Positions 33,773 to 42,472 of a stretch of 64,000 nucleotides of DNA are shown one piece after another. Both the position numbers and the translations under genes were made by a program. Origin of the DNA: Nostoc sp. LEGE 06077 (GTDB lineage Bacteria; Cyanobacteriota; Cyanobacteriia; Cyanobacteriales; Nostocaceae); contig NZ_JADEWI010000006.1 of the NCBI RefSeq assembly GCF_015207705.1, positions 1 to 64,000 on the forward strand, in the 5' to 3' direction. How positions within the stretch are numbered: position 1 is the stretch's first letter; each line of letters begins with the position of its first letter. The notes below the pieces were generated by a model. It saw only the letters and a list, made by a program, of their open reading frames with translations, searched no databases and was not told where the DNA came from.

Positions 33773-33815
33773 AATCTTTGACCCCCGATATAAGCTATAT
33801 CGGGGGTCAAAGATT
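33773..33815. repeat. Perfect 20-bp inverted repeat between DUF192 gene and tra operon
   Basis: AATCTTTGACCCCCGATATA and its exact complement are separated by the 3 bases AGC. No T-run follows on either strand. It lies after the DUF192 gene and 262 bp before the tra operon start. It could be a terminator, an attenuator for tra expression or a protein-binding site. The rest of 33512-33883 holds no other clear signal. Confidence 0.8.
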
Positions 33816-33883
33816 GATATATGAGGTAGCGTAATTACGCTTGTTTACCGCTAGGTTGTTGTGATGGATCAACTCTCCGTCAA

Positions 33884-34450
33884 CTAATTCTGCGTTTTAT
33901 TTGTGTTGAAATCGAGTTGAAGTTTCTTGCCTACTTTGAGATTGAGGGTTTTAGTACTGTTAGCAGGTAGTTCGATAACCTGATTAACAGGATAGATTGA
34001 ATCGTACTTAGGACAGATTTTGGTATTGCAAGGGGGAGCTGCTTCTACGATTGATTTGATAACTCCATCTTGGAGGAATATCATATCTAAAGGAATATAC
34101 GTATCTTTCATCCAAAGTTTAATTTTTTCAGGTTTGTTGAGGACAAATAACATTCCGTGATTTTCAGGAATCGAATTACGAAATTTGAGTCCGTGGGCAT
34201 ATTCTTTTCTATCGTCAGCTAATTCGAGTTGAACTGTTTGATTGTTACTGGTAAAGGTCGCGCCAATAGGTAAATACTGGGGCTGGCGAGTCCAAAAGTA
34301 TAGCGGTAGGGGTGAGAGGGCAGCAGTAAAACCAGCAATTGGCCCAACAAATTTGATAAATTTGATGAATTTGTAAAATAGGCTTTTTTCTGGATTTTGT
34401 GATTGTTTAGTTTGAATGTTGGTTTGAGCAGTTTGTCTTGTGACTTCCAT
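33884..34450 (-). CDS. DUF192 protein with N-terminal membrane anchor
   Basis: 188 residues. A membrane helix at about 32-50 (FVGPIAGFTAALSPLPLYFW) follows a polar N-terminus; the rest is a DUF192 domain. Characteristic parts are GLKFRNSIPENHGMLFVLNK, LWMKDTYIPLDMIFL, IVEAAPPCN and CPKYDSIYPVNQVIELPAN. The family is widespread and uncharacterised. It is found on the border of conjugation operons of cyanobacterial plasmids; here it lies 124 bp after the AAA ATPase on the same strand. Its link to transfer is positional. Confidence 0.85.
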   Translation of the reverse strand: MEVTRQTAQTNIQTKQSQNPEKSLFYKFIKFIKFVGPIAGFTAALSPLPLYFWTRQPQYLPIGATFTSNNQTVQLELADDRKEYAHGLKFRNSIPENHGMLFVLNKPEKIKLWMKDTYIPLDMIFLQDGVIKSIVEAAPPCNTKICPKYDSIYPVNQVIELPANSTKTLNLKVGKKLQLDFNTNKTQN

Positions 34451-34574
34451 AGTTTTAGCTAAATAAGGTAGTAAAGTGGTTAGAAATAGCGAGCATTATG
34501 AACTGTTGAAATGTTTTGGTTACATTTGCTTTCGTCCAAACATGATGAAACTTTGAATTGATTTATGAGGTGTG

Positions 34575-36212
34575 CTATCTGAAAATATCAATGTTGCCAA
34601 CAGCAAACTTGCTTTCGTCGAGGGGACTACTAGGTAAAGCTTGTTGGTCAGCTTTGTTACGCATCGATTCGACTCTATCGGCTTCGCGGATGGCAAGCGG
34701 GTTAATCTGGCGGCGTTCTTCTAGTAATGCCTCGATTGTTAGTTCAAGTGTGGGGAGTTGGCTTTCTGAGTAGGTATCTTCTGTTATGGTTTCGCAGAAT
34801 ATCGTACTAGCGGCGCGTTCTACAATTGTCTGGATTTCTGCACCTACACAGCGATTGGTGGCTTTAAGAATTCTGCGCCACTGTTCCTCACTCCAGGGGT
34901 CACCGCCATTGCGAAAGCGTTCGTCAAACCGGGCAGCGTGCAGTTTGAAGATACTATATCTTTCCCCATTATTGGGCAGGTCTACTTTAAATAAATAGTC
35001 AAACCGTCCAGCACGGGTGAGTTCAGGTGGCAGCCATTCCATACGGTTAACTGACGCGATGACCAGTACATCTGACGTGCGCTCTTGCATCCACGTCAAC
35101 AGCTGACCAGCAAGCCGTTTGGCGAGGTCATCATCCCCGGCGAAGCCTTTATCAAAGTCGTCGAAATACAAAATTACTTGGTTGAGCCTATCTGCCAGTC
35201 GCAATAAGCGTTTGAGTTTCATTTCTGCTTGGTTGCCAAAACTTCTAAAGTTTCCCCAATCGACCATGATGAGGGGAATACCCATATTCTGGGAACAGGC
35301 TTTTGCTGAGTGTGATTTTCCCGTCCCCGGTGGCCCCACAAGCATAATCCCCTTGGGTACGCGCAGATTGTATTGTTTGGCACGCGGGGTAAGCAATCGC
35401 TTGAACTTTTTGAATGACTGCTGCATGAGTTCTAACCCACCAAGTTCGACTTTTGGTGGAGGTAAGAATTCGATGTCATACAAGCGGTTGAGCAATTGAA
35501 TTTTTTTTGCTAGTAGTAGCTTTGCTATCTCACTGGAATTTCCTAAGTCATGATTTTTTCTAATATCGTTTAAGCAATGAATAATATCAGAAATATACAG
35601 ACCAGCACTAGCGTTAGCAATTTCTAAATAGTCTTGTTCCGTATAAATTAAAGGAAATAAATTGCTGCTAATTAAACTAGCAATTATTTCTTGTGTATCT
35701 GGTAGTTCTTGGCTCCAAAGGGGTATTTCTGCTGCTATTTCGCTGGCTATCTCGGCATTGGCTCCTAGTAATATGGTAGTCTTATCACTATTGTTTGTAT
35801 GAAATTTTAGATTAACTAGCGACGACTTAATCCATTCTGATAGAAGAACAAATTCAGTATCTTTAGTTATGCTTTCTTTTAACCAAGGAAAAATATTCTC
35901 AACGATTAATACTCCAGTGCCAGAATAAACTCTCCAAAAATTGAGTACTTGAAAATAGTCTTCTGTATTTTGTTTAACAGAAGGTTTATAGTCATGAAAC
36001 TCTTGAAAAATAAGATTATTTTTAGGGCTGAAAACTAATTCTTTAATCCTGTCCTCGCTTAAATTCCATATATAGACTTTTTTACCTACTTGCCGACAGG
36101 AAGTAGTAATACGAATGAGGAAGCGGTGGCGTTCTTGGAGGGGGGATTCACAGGCAATGATTGGATAATTGTTCGCAAGCAGGTCTTCTAGATACTCAAA
36201 ACTAGACTTCAT
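34575..36212 (-). CDS. AAA ATPase, Ycf46-like
   Basis: 545 residues from the ATG at 36212; a TTG at 36242 would add ten. N-terminal part (about 1-230, starting EYLEDLLANNYPIIACES) resembles the plastid/cyanobacterial Ycf46 N-domain, then an AAA module: Walker A GPPGTGKS, Walker B ILYFDDFDKGF, sensor 1 VIASVNRMEWLPPELTRAGR with the arginine finger, and FKVDLPNNGER. Ycf46 proteins are probable remodelling ATPases of unknown substrate. The C-terminus adds about 80 residues. The gene stands upstream of DUF192 and the tra operon, a position also seen in related plasmids, so a role in transfer or plasmid upkeep is possible. Confidence 0.75.
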   Translation of the reverse strand: MKSSFEYLEDLLANNYPIIACESPLQERHRFLIRITTSCRQVGKKVYIWNLSEDRIKELVFSPKNNLIFQEFHDYKPSVKQNTEDYFQVLNFWRVYSGTGVLIVENIFPWLKESITKDTEFVLLSEWIKSSLVNLKFHTNNSDKTTILLGANAEIASEIAAEIPLWSQELPDTQEIIASLISSNLFPLIYTEQDYLEIANASAGLYISDIIHCLNDIRKNHDLGNSSEIAKLLLAKKIQLLNRLYDIEFLPPPKVELGGLELMQQSFKKFKRLLTPRAKQYNLRVPKGIMLVGPPGTGKSHSAKACSQNMGIPLIMVDWGNFRSFGNQAEMKLKRLLRLADRLNQVILYFDDFDKGFAGDDDLAKRLAGQLLTWMQERTSDVLVIASVNRMEWLPPELTRAGRFDYLFKVDLPNNGERYSIFKLHAARFDERFRNGGDPWSEEQWRRILKATNRCVGAEIQTIVERAASTIFCETITEDTYSESQLPTLELTIEALLEERRQINPLAIREADRVESMRNKADQQALPSSPLDESKFAVGNIDIFR

Positions 36213-36411
36213 CTTAGTTGCTTGTAGCGTAATCAGAAGCAATCTTATCTAGAAGGGATGCTGTACGATAACTGATAATTTTCTAATTTCTAAATCCAAA
36301 AAATTAGAAAAAAGTTGGTTTCTTTTCAGTATTTTGTTGATTGTGTAATGGCATTGTGAATTTAGATAATTGCCAAGAGTTCTGATTTTCCAAGTTTTTT
36401 GATTTTCAGTT

Positions 36412-36990
36412 ATGGCCAAAACACCGGAATATCCAATCGTTGTTATTCCAGAGTTAGTGAAAGAGAAAAAACAGTTTACCCCTTTAGTTTTTCCGTCTGG
36501 ACAGGGAGATGCACCAGTTGGGGCAACTGAGGGGATGTTTGAAAATGTTCTCAAACACTATTTTGGTGAAATTGTTTCTCCTCAGCAGATGATGCTTCCA
36601 CCGGGGCATCGACTACCATTTACGGCTGATTTTCTGTTGATTGAACCAAATACTGGCTTACACATAGACTTGGAGGTTGATGAGCCTATCTCATTTGCAA
36701 CTGGGAAGCCCACTCACTGTATCGGCGAGGATGACTATAGAAACAAGTGTTTTGTCGATGCAAACTGGCTGGTGATCCGGTTTGCAGAAGAACAAGTTTC
36801 GTCTCAACCAGAACGCTGCGCTCGATTTATTGCTGGTGCGATCGCCCAACTGACAGATAATAATACTTATCGCCAGAAGCTACTTCATGTAGAGAAAGTC
36901 ACTCCTATACGTCAGTGGTCTGCGCGTCAAGCTTCCAGATTAAAGAAAAGTGATTACCGCCAAGGCTATCTTGTCCAAAGGAAGAACTAA
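36412..36990 (+). CDS. PD-(D/E)XK/DUF559-like nuclease-fold protein
   Basis: 192 residues. Central part RLPFTADFLLIEPNTGLHID followed by LEVDEP, then RNKCFVDANWLVIRFAEEQV. The D...(E)-x-(D) hairpin and the strand W-x-V-I-R-F agree with Vsr/DUF559-type restriction-fold proteins. The lysine expected after the second acidic residue is replaced (LEVD), so activity is unsure. It is divergent from the AAA ATPase gene, with 199 bp between the two starts. No partner gene is seen. Confidence 0.55.
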   Translation: MAKTPEYPIVVIPELVKEKKQFTPLVFPSGQGDAPVGATEGMFENVLKHYFGEIVSPQQMMLPPGHRLPFTADFLLIEPNTGLHIDLEVDEPISFATGKPTHCIGEDDYRNKCFVDANWLVIRFAEEQVSSQPERCARFIAGAIAQLTDNNTYRQKLLHVEKVTPIRQWSARQASRLKKSDYRQGYLVQRKN

Positions 36991-37112
36991 GGATGTGAAA
37001 AAGTATTTCGAGACAATTTGATGAGAGCCATTAGCGTTCTTCAGCTTTGAAATTTATCGGTTAACCCCTGGTACGTGAAGCAACTCCGTCTAGACTGCTG
37101 TATGTAATTGCT

Positions 37113-37198
37113 GGCTAACGACAAAACGCAGCGGCGGCAGACAACCTCAAACTCAGCACCAGTGGCTTTCGACCGTCCGCTGCCGTAAAGTGTTAGCC
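37113..37198 (-). repeat. attC-like imperfect palindrome
   Basis: Ends GGCTAAC/GTTAGCC; internal arms GCAGCGG and CCGCTGC with spacing and bulges as in attC sites. Compared with the consensus (RYYYAAC...GTTRRRY) each core site has one mismatch. The unpaired central part of about 35 bases is longer than in short attC sites but within the known range. Confidence 0.5.
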
Positions 37199-37219
37199 TA
37201 CGATTGCTGCAAATCTACA

Positions 37220-38050
37220 TTATTCTGCTTGCTCAGATTCTGTGTCATGTGTTTCTATTTTCGATATTTCTATTAAATTCACATCTTGACACTTTCGCGC
37301 TACTTCGTTGTACAGCTTCAAAAAGCTCTTGATCTCATTTAATACTCCATATTTTGGTGACTTTGCAAAAGTTATGCCTATGATTGCAACTGGCTCACCA
37401 TCTTGCATATAGAAGTCTACTACTGTTCCATCGACACTCATCAAACTCCATACATCAGGGTGTCCGCTATCTCTCGTCCAACCGTAAACGTCAAGTGAAA
37501 TAAGGTACAAAATTTGCTCTAGACAAATTCCCATCCATTTTAGAAAAGAAGGCAAATCTACATTCACCCAGTAATCCTCTGGTCTGATGACAGCAGCCTT
37601 ATCTATGTGCGAATCAATCTTGTCCCTTACGATACGTAAAGCGCTTTTGTTGTCTATTGGTACACTTGCCGTAAGCTGGCTCTTCCTGCTAATGATTTCT
37701 TTATGCTGAGGAGATGCAATCACTGTGTAGTTTTTCGCATTACTCTCTAATTCATTAAACATGTCTAAAACACCCGATACTAAAGCATAAAGCGGAGATG
37801 CAAGATGCTTTACAAGGCGTTTATCGGAACCAGGTTCATTAAGTGAAGCCAAAACTTCCATGCTCTTTGACAAATCTCGAATTGCTTCAAGGCATCGGAG
37901 TAACTTAAAAGAGATTTCATTTGAACCTCTCCAAGCTGCGTTTGATAACAGTAGAGCTGGATCATTGATTTTTGGCTCACCTCTATCAGCATATACAGGA
38001 ATTCCTTTTCTCTGTTCCTCTTCACTTTTGGATCTCTCAGCTTCTGACAT
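37220..38050 (-). CDS. Cassette-borne hypothetical protein
   Basis: 276 residues, soluble, with no family I recognise. N-terminus charged (SEAERSKSEEEQRKG); about 45-130 helical; 150-200 contains YWVNVDLPSFLKWMGICLEQ; the last 60 residues are rich in charged groups. Its base composition is nearer 42 % GC and lacks HIP1 sites, unlike neighbours, which fits acquisition as a cassette. An upstream stop-rich segment (38051-38126) separates it from the second core site. Confidence 0.55.
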   Translation of the reverse strand: MSEAERSKSEEEQRKGIPVYADRGEPKINDPALLLSNAAWRGSNEISFKLLRCLEAIRDLSKSMEVLASLNEPGSDKRLVKHLASPLYALVSGVLDMFNELESNAKNYTVIASPQHKEIISRKSQLTASVPIDNKSALRIVRDKIDSHIDKAAVIRPEDYWVNVDLPSFLKWMGICLEQILYLISLDVYGWTRDSGHPDVWSLMSVDGTVVDFYMQDGEPVAIIGITFAKSPKYGVLNEIKSFLKLYNEVARKCQDVNLIEISKIETHDTESEQAE

Positions 38051-38204
38051 ATATGTACAATACTTAAATCTAAAAATGACAAATATGAAATCTATTCTGC
38101 GGTGTACCCAACCTATGATTTAAGCAGGCTAACAGTCGCGCTCACCGGATTTAGACAACTTCTGTAACTTAACTAAGTTTTTGGTCATTCCGGCTAACAA
38201 TTTA

Positions 38205-38227
38205 TTATACGGAAACTTTCCGTATAA
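38205..38227. repeat. Perfect 23-bp palindrome
   Basis: TTATACGGAAA-C-TTTCCGTATAA, 11-bp arms around one base. It lies just outside the second cassette core site. A related half-sequence (ACGGAATTTT) follows at 38251. It may be a protein-binding site or part of a decayed element. Confidence 0.55.
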
Positions 38228-38303
38228 CATCCCTATTTAGGATATTACACGGAATTTTCTGCACAACTTCCAATGGAACAACGTCCAAAGATATGCAGTG
38301 GCA

Positions 38304-38477
38304 AACGGCGCTCATACCATACCATTTAATCTGAGTGGACATCCTGTGGTCGTGATTCCAATTGGATAGACTCAAAATGGTCTAGCGTAGGACATGCAAG
38401 TTGTTGACAAACGGTGGCGCGAGATGGAGTTATTAGCGATCGCAAGCATTTTAGAAAAAGTCAGAAGTAAACCTTAA
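38304..38477 (+). pseudogene. C-terminal remnant of an amidase
   Basis: The frame reads NGAHTIPFNLSGHPVVVIPIG, stop, TQNGLA, stop, DMQVVDKRWREMELLAIA, SILEKV, close to the end of amidase-signature enzymes (FNLSGHPVVVIPIG-QTQNGLPIGMQIVGKRW). Two in-frame stops (TAG near 38367 and 38385) and the lack of the catalytic Ser-Ser-Lys part upstream show decay. Confidence 0.75.
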
Positions 38478-38505
38478 CCAGCAGTCTCATTGACTGCTGA
38501 TTAAT

Positions 38506-39483
38506 TTACCAATTTCCCAACTTTTGATAAGTGCTTGTAACCCAGTTATAAATTATGACTCTGTGGTTTAATTTTGCTGCATCAGCGATAAAATTAGCTG
38601 TTCCTGCTTGTCCATCCCAGATAGCAATCATCATATCGTGGGCATTTTTTATTTGATTAACTATCCATCGATTACGAGCATTTAAACATTTGATTCCTCC
38701 AGCTTCTTGATAAAGTAAGTTGGAAATAAATTTGATAGCGTCGCATTGGGATAACAGCCAATGATACTTCTGCTTATCGAGATTATTCCATTTGGCATCT
38801 TGGTTAATGCAGTGTACCGCAGCAGTAAGGTTTATCTCAATAGGGTACTTATCTTTTAAGCCTAAGACGATCTCTACTGCTGCGGTATCAACCCCCAATG
38901 CCATGCCTGAATAGAACTGGATGCGTTTGTAACCCCACTCAACAGAGCGATCGCAAGCACGAACAATCATGCCTTCGAGTCGGTTACGCACCTGTTTCCA
39001 TCCTTCCTCATCAAATTTTTTATGACTATTTCCTGTAAATGCCACTTTTAGGGTTGGTTTATCTTCTATGAGGCAATCAACAAACTCTTGGGGCAACCAG
39101 ATATTAGGAGGAAGATTGAAATTGCTAATCAAGGAAGCTATCTCTAGGTCAGTATATCCTGCAAGGTTGCATCCAATCCTAGTTGTTAGAAATTCTAGTT
39201 CAGGATGAGTCTTTGCATATTCGACTAGTTTCTCAATTTGGGATTTTATTTGGGGAAGGGGAATTGACCGGATACCCTTATTTAGGTCTTTGGTCACGAT
39301 CGCCCAGGATTGTCCTTGTCGTCCTTGGGGATTACCGTATTCTGCATTGCAGTACTGTCGCGCAAATAAAGCACTTCCAGCACCATGTCTTCCTTGTGTG
39401 TTGCTGCCAAATACAAAAATCTGGTTTTCTGCTAGTTTGATAACTCTATCAGGAATAATTTTGTAGGGATGATTATTTGACAT
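38506..39483 (-). CDS. A1S_2505-like domain fused to SLOG (DUF1273-like) domain
   Basis: 325 residues. N-terminal part (about 20-140) has VFGSNTQGRHGAGSALFAR and WAIVTKDL...RSIPLP, the pattern of phage-associated A1S_2505-type proteins. The C-terminal part (about 145-320) has KVAFTGNSHKKF, then IQFYSGMALGVDTAAVEIVL, then NARNRWIVNQ and MMIAIWDGQAGTANFI, a Rossmann-like SLOG fold (DprA/DUF1273 relatives) that binds nucleotide ligands. Both are linked with sensing or phage-related roles. A small 73-aa gene overlaps its start by 11 bp. Confidence 0.7.
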   Translation of the reverse strand: MSNNHPYKIIPDRVIKLAENQIFVFGSNTQGRHGAGSALFARQYCNAEYGNPQGRQGQSWAIVTKDLNKGIRSIPLPQIKSQIEKLVEYAKTHPELEFLTTRIGCNLAGYTDLEIASLISNFNLPPNIWLPQEFVDCLIEDKPTLKVAFTGNSHKKFDEEGWKQVRNRLEGMIVRACDRSVEWGYKRIQFYSGMALGVDTAAVEIVLGLKDKYPIEINLTAAVHCINQDAKWNNLDKQKYHWLLSQCDAIKFISNLLYQEAGGIKCLNARNRWIVNQIKNAHDMMIAIWDGQAGTANFIADAAKLNHRVIIYNWVTSTYQKLGNW

Positions 39484-39694
39484 TTGGTTCTTTTACCCAA
39501 AAGAAAAGATTGGGATATCTGTGGTTAAATTTTTTTACTTCTGCTTGAGCAGCCGTTAGGTTATCCCATAATTCCATCTCTCCATAATCACCTCTTATCA
39601 TTGCTTCTTGTCTAGAATTTGGATGATTGAAAATTAGGGGTGATGCGTCTTTAGTAGAATTTTTTCTTCGCCAACAAATACAATACTTGTCCAT
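39473..39694 (-). CDS. Small hypothetical protein
   Basis: 73 residues; the stop lies inside the SLOG gene start (11-bp overlap), so the two are coupled. Two cysteines near the start (YCICWRRKN), no membrane segment; the last part, LWDNLTAAQAEVKKFNHRYP, resembles short plasmid proteins of the 'DUF1508/SPOR-like' size class without a certain match. No function assigned. Confidence 0.5.
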   Translation of the reverse strand: MDKYCICWRRKNSTKDASPLIFNHPNSRQEAMIRGDYGEMELWDNLTAAQAEVKKFNHRYPNLFFWVKEPNVK

Positions 39695-39742
39695 TTTATA
39701 TAAACTGATAATAAAAGTAATTACTATCAGTTTATATTTTTA

Positions 39743-40111
39743 TTATGCTGACTGCTTAATCTGGTTTAAGGCTATTAACATTTCTTCTCGATTGAGATGT
39801 CGTTTCTTGCCTGTTTTAGATACTTGAATAGCGTAACTCCATTTTATTCCAGCTTGTGAGCATCTTTTTCTTAACTGTTGAACAGTGATATGTTTGTTTG
39901 TAGATCCTTGATTTTTGTTAGATATCCGAAGTTTGGATTTATCAGTTAAGTTTTCGATTTTACTTACAGTGGGTTTTATCGATGTAGTGCAGTTGCAGTG
40001 CTTTTCAAAAGCGATATATATCTCTAGCAAGAATTGAAAAATGAAGAGAGTAGAAAATCCGTAAATAAGAATGTAGAGAAGACCTGTTAGCATATACTGT
40101 GCTAATTCCAT
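39743..40111 (-). CDS. Membrane-anchored protein with SAP/HeH-like C-terminus
   Basis: 122 residues. A membrane helix at about 9-31 (LLYILIYGFSTLFIFQFLLE), a polar linker, and a C-terminal part (about 75-120) with VQQLRKRCSQAGIKWSYA, SKTGKKRHLNREEMLIAL, which looks like a helix-extended-loop-helix (SAP-like) nucleic-acid-binding motif. No known family. Transcribed in the same direction as its neighbours but with its own spacing. Confidence 0.5.
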   Translation of the reverse strand: MELAQYMLTGLLYILIYGFSTLFIFQFLLEIYIAFEKHCNCTTSIKPTVSKIENLTDKSKLRISNKNQGSTNKHITVQQLRKRCSQAGIKWSYAIQVSKTGKKRHLNREEMLIALNQIKQSA

Positions 40112-40293
40112 TGTTTTAGCTCCTGTTGATATAACTAGTAACTGGTTATTTGATGAAGCGGTATACCAGCTTTCTGTTTATATCAAAGCGTTAGCTTGTG
40201 GAAATTTACTTTGAATAAAAGCTCGATAATAAATTAATGGTGTAATAGTGATGAAATATTTTGGGCTTGGTTTACTTAAATAAAGATGCCACT

Positions 40294-40743
40294 CTACATA
40301 TATTTAGCCAATGTTTTAATATTATCAACTAACTGTAGTATCATTCCCAAAATAGCTTTCCAGCCAAGTATTATTCCCCAAAATCCGCTAACAAATAGAC
40401 CAAGTACTGATTTAAGGAAGATAACTCCCCTGTAATTTATCTCGACATTTGATTCGGCTCTGGCATAGATAACACCATCTCCAATTTTATTTTTTAAATT
40501 CCTCACTTTTTGTTCTTCTTCTCTAATCCTTCTTTCTTCTTGCACCTTCCAGCCCCAAGGGACAAATCCCAAAATAATCGAAATGGGAAGGTAGAATGGC
40601 CAGTTATATATGTAGCCCAGCGAAGCATAGATCATGAAAAAGGTTAGCCCCAAACCAGTACGCCAAACCAAACACCAAATAATAAACAAACTGTTGATAA
40701 TAGCGTTACGGATAACTATACTTCGATTTTGATGATATGACAT
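40294..40743 (-). CDS. Small membrane protein
   Basis: 149 residues with three membrane helices: about 12-35 (IINSLFIIWCLVWRTGLGLT), 38-60 and a last one near 112-135 (SVLGLFVSGFWGIILGWKAI). A charged cytoplasmic loop (EERRIREEEQKVRNLKNK) and a short beta pair lie between. No family recognised. Confidence 0.55.
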   Translation of the reverse strand: MSYHQNRSIVIRNAIINSLFIIWCLVWRTGLGLTFFMIYASLGYIYNWPFYLPISIILGFVPWGWKVQEERRIREEEQKVRNLKNKIGDGVIYARAESNVEINYRGVIFLKSVLGLFVSGFWGIILGWKAILGMILQLVDNIKTLAKYM

Positions 40744-41171
40744 TTGAAGATGTCTCCCGATAGCTAATATTTAATTTTTATTTATGGTGATTGCATACCT
40801 TAAGATTAAACTTAAGGCTAGTTTGAATTATCATCTTGATGGCTGAAAATTATAAAATACATAATCAATTGAAATTACTTATTGAACTACAATAAATAAA
40901 ATTAAAATTATCAACCTATCATAACAATATTTGTACCCATTTTGGTATAGTTACTGCTGCTAAAATTGATATTTCCTGTTTTACCGATTATATCTTCACT
41001 GATTTTAAAACTAAGCAAAGGTTTGATGATTTTTTTAATAAGTTTAAAATTGAGGTATAGTTTTTAGAAAAAATAAAAATGATTAAGATTTAACTCTTAA
41101 CCATTTGATGATATATTTGTAAAATGATGGGATATACCTGTGTTTGATTTACATGGTTGAGGCGTATGCCA
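40744..41171. other. AT-rich intergenic region, no gene seen
   Basis: About 430 bp without a coding frame. Several A/T tracts are present; no repeat, iteron or tRNA was recognised. Confidence 0.5.
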
Positions 41172-41774
41172 TTAGTTGTGGTTTTTCTTGTTGCGCCCCT
41201 TAGTAGCTGATTGCACCTTAAACCGTACCTGTTTCCCAATAGTTATCTCAGCAACATCGCTAATATCTTTACCAGATTTATAGGCTTCAAGAATTGCCTT
41301 ATTATTAGCTTGGTACTTAATAACTCTAAATTCATCAGGAAAATCTTGATCGTCTACCTCTACTAGTAAGTTAGCGACTTTGGGTGGGTTATCCCTGATT
41401 TCAATAACCCTTTCTTTACCAATATTTTTGTCACTGATTAATCCAATCTCGTGTAGATGGATCAGAGTACGCTTGATTTGTTCAAGTTGAGTTTTACGAC
41501 GTGAGATTACCTGGTCGTGGAGTTCGGCTACTCGCACTTTTCTTTCTTCCCAGGTTTCAAGGTCAAGATTTAACTGGTCTACTACCCAGGCGATCGCATC
41601 GATTTTGGTTTCGATACCATTTTGAACACCCATAAGTTCTTGTACGAGTTGTTCTACTTTACCTTCTTCGCCTAACTCGCTTACTTCTTCTATCTGTGAC
41701 CAGAGTTTAGCAGCATCTAAGCTTAACTCTTTGAGCGTGAGTTGATTGATTTCGCGTTCAATTGCTTGAGTCAT
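41172..41774 (-). CDS. Siphovirus Gp157-like protein
   Basis: 200 residues. Long coiled-coil N-terminal part (about 15-115) with ELSLDAAKLWSQIEEVSELG and WVVDQLNLDLETWEERKVRV, then a basic beta part with VANLLVEVDDQDFPDEF and AILEAYKSGKDISDVAEITI. This plan is that of the Gp157 family of phages and plasmids, which is thought to help resist bacteriophage infection or act in replication. The C-terminus (KGRNKKNHN) is basic. It lies in a phage/plasmid-like segment with a small gene and an HNH gene upstream. Confidence 0.7.
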   Translation of the reverse strand: MTQAIEREINQLTLKELSLDAAKLWSQIEEVSELGEEGKVEQLVQELMGVQNGIETKIDAIAWVVDQLNLDLETWEERKVRVAELHDQVISRRKTQLEQIKRTLIHLHEIGLISDKNIGKERVIEIRDNPPKVANLLVEVDDQDFPDEFRVIKYQANNKAILEAYKSGKDISDVAEITIGKQVRFKVQSATKGRNKKNHN

Positions 41775-41870
41775 GATTTACTTTTTGATATGAAAAGCCA
41801 GTAGCAGTTAACTAGTTACCTGCTACTGCTTGTTGACTAGGAAGAGTTGATGCTTGAAGGGAGATTGAAT

Positions 41871-42038
41871 CTAGTACCCGTACCGCAAGTGATAGTAATC
41901 TGACTTTTCTTGTGCTAATTCTGCTTCGTAGTCGTAGTAATCCGCCTCGCTTAGTAAGGTGCTTATTTGTTGAATTTGCTGGGCAGAGGTTACTAATTTT
42001 TTGTTAGCTTTTAGATTAGAATTAGTAGTAGTTTTCAT
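41871..42038 (-). CDS. Small acidic-aromatic protein
   Basis: 55 codons. Sequence starts MKTTTNSNLKANKK and has a C-terminal tyrosine-rich part (EADYYDYEAELAQEKSDYYH). The gene is 96 bp upstream of the Gp157-like gene on the same strand. It is probably a genuine small plasmid protein; no function known. Confidence 0.4.
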   Translation of the reverse strand: MKTTTNSNLKANKKLVTSAQQIQQISTLLSEADYYDYEAELAQEKSDYYHLRYGY

Positions 42039-42172
42039 GTCTATACAACTTCAATTTTTCAATGAAGTTATTGCGTCAGCAAATGTTGTGATCTTGACTT
42101 AGAAAGATAATATTTCTCTTTTACCTTTCTCATAACTATCTACTACTGATTTGTCTTTAACTACTGGCTTTT

Positions 42173-42472
42173 CTACCACAAAGATAGTTGTCCTGGTGAT
42201 ATGTTTCCCCGTCGTCGCGTATGGAACAGCAGATGACAAGCCGTGCATAAAGCCGCGAGATTCTCGACTCGATTATCTTCGGGCAGATAATTCCAATGGT
42301 GAACCACTAAAGTTTTAATACTGCGTTCTCTACGATTTAACCCATCTCTTTTATCAGTTGGGCGTAAGCATTGTATACCACAGCGCGTGCATTTCCAGTC
42401 GGATTTTGATTTGACCTCAAGTGCGATAGTATCCCAGTTTGAAGAATAGCGACTGCGGGTTTTGCTAGTCAT
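42173..42472 (-). CDS. HNH endonuclease-like protein
   Basis: 99 residues. CTRCGIQC at about 28-35, LVVHHWNYLPEDNRVENLAA at about 55-75 and CTACHLLFH at about 77-85: the HNH pattern with a zinc-binding CxxC/CxxCH pair and the catalytic histidine. Such short HNH proteins cut DNA in phages and plasmids. The gene lies 134 bp upstream of the small 55-codon gene. Confidence 0.8.
   Translation of the reverse strand: MTSKTRSRYSSNWDTIALEVKSKSDWKCTRCGIQCLRPTDKRDGLNRRERSIKTLVVHHWNYLPEDNRVENLAALCTACHLLFHTRRRGNISPGQLSLW

Larger units (their letters stand above)
37113..38133 (-). mobile_element. Possible integron-type gene cassette
   Basis: One gene on the minus strand (38050-37220) followed, 22 bp after its stop, by an 86-bp imperfect palindrome with GGCTAAC and GTTAGCC ends (37113-37198). 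On the other side GGCTAAC recurs at 38127-38133. Cassettes run from core site to core site with one gene and an attC, as here. No integrase of IntI type is in the window; the tyrosine recombinase at 45535 is a separate gene. Confidence 0.5.
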
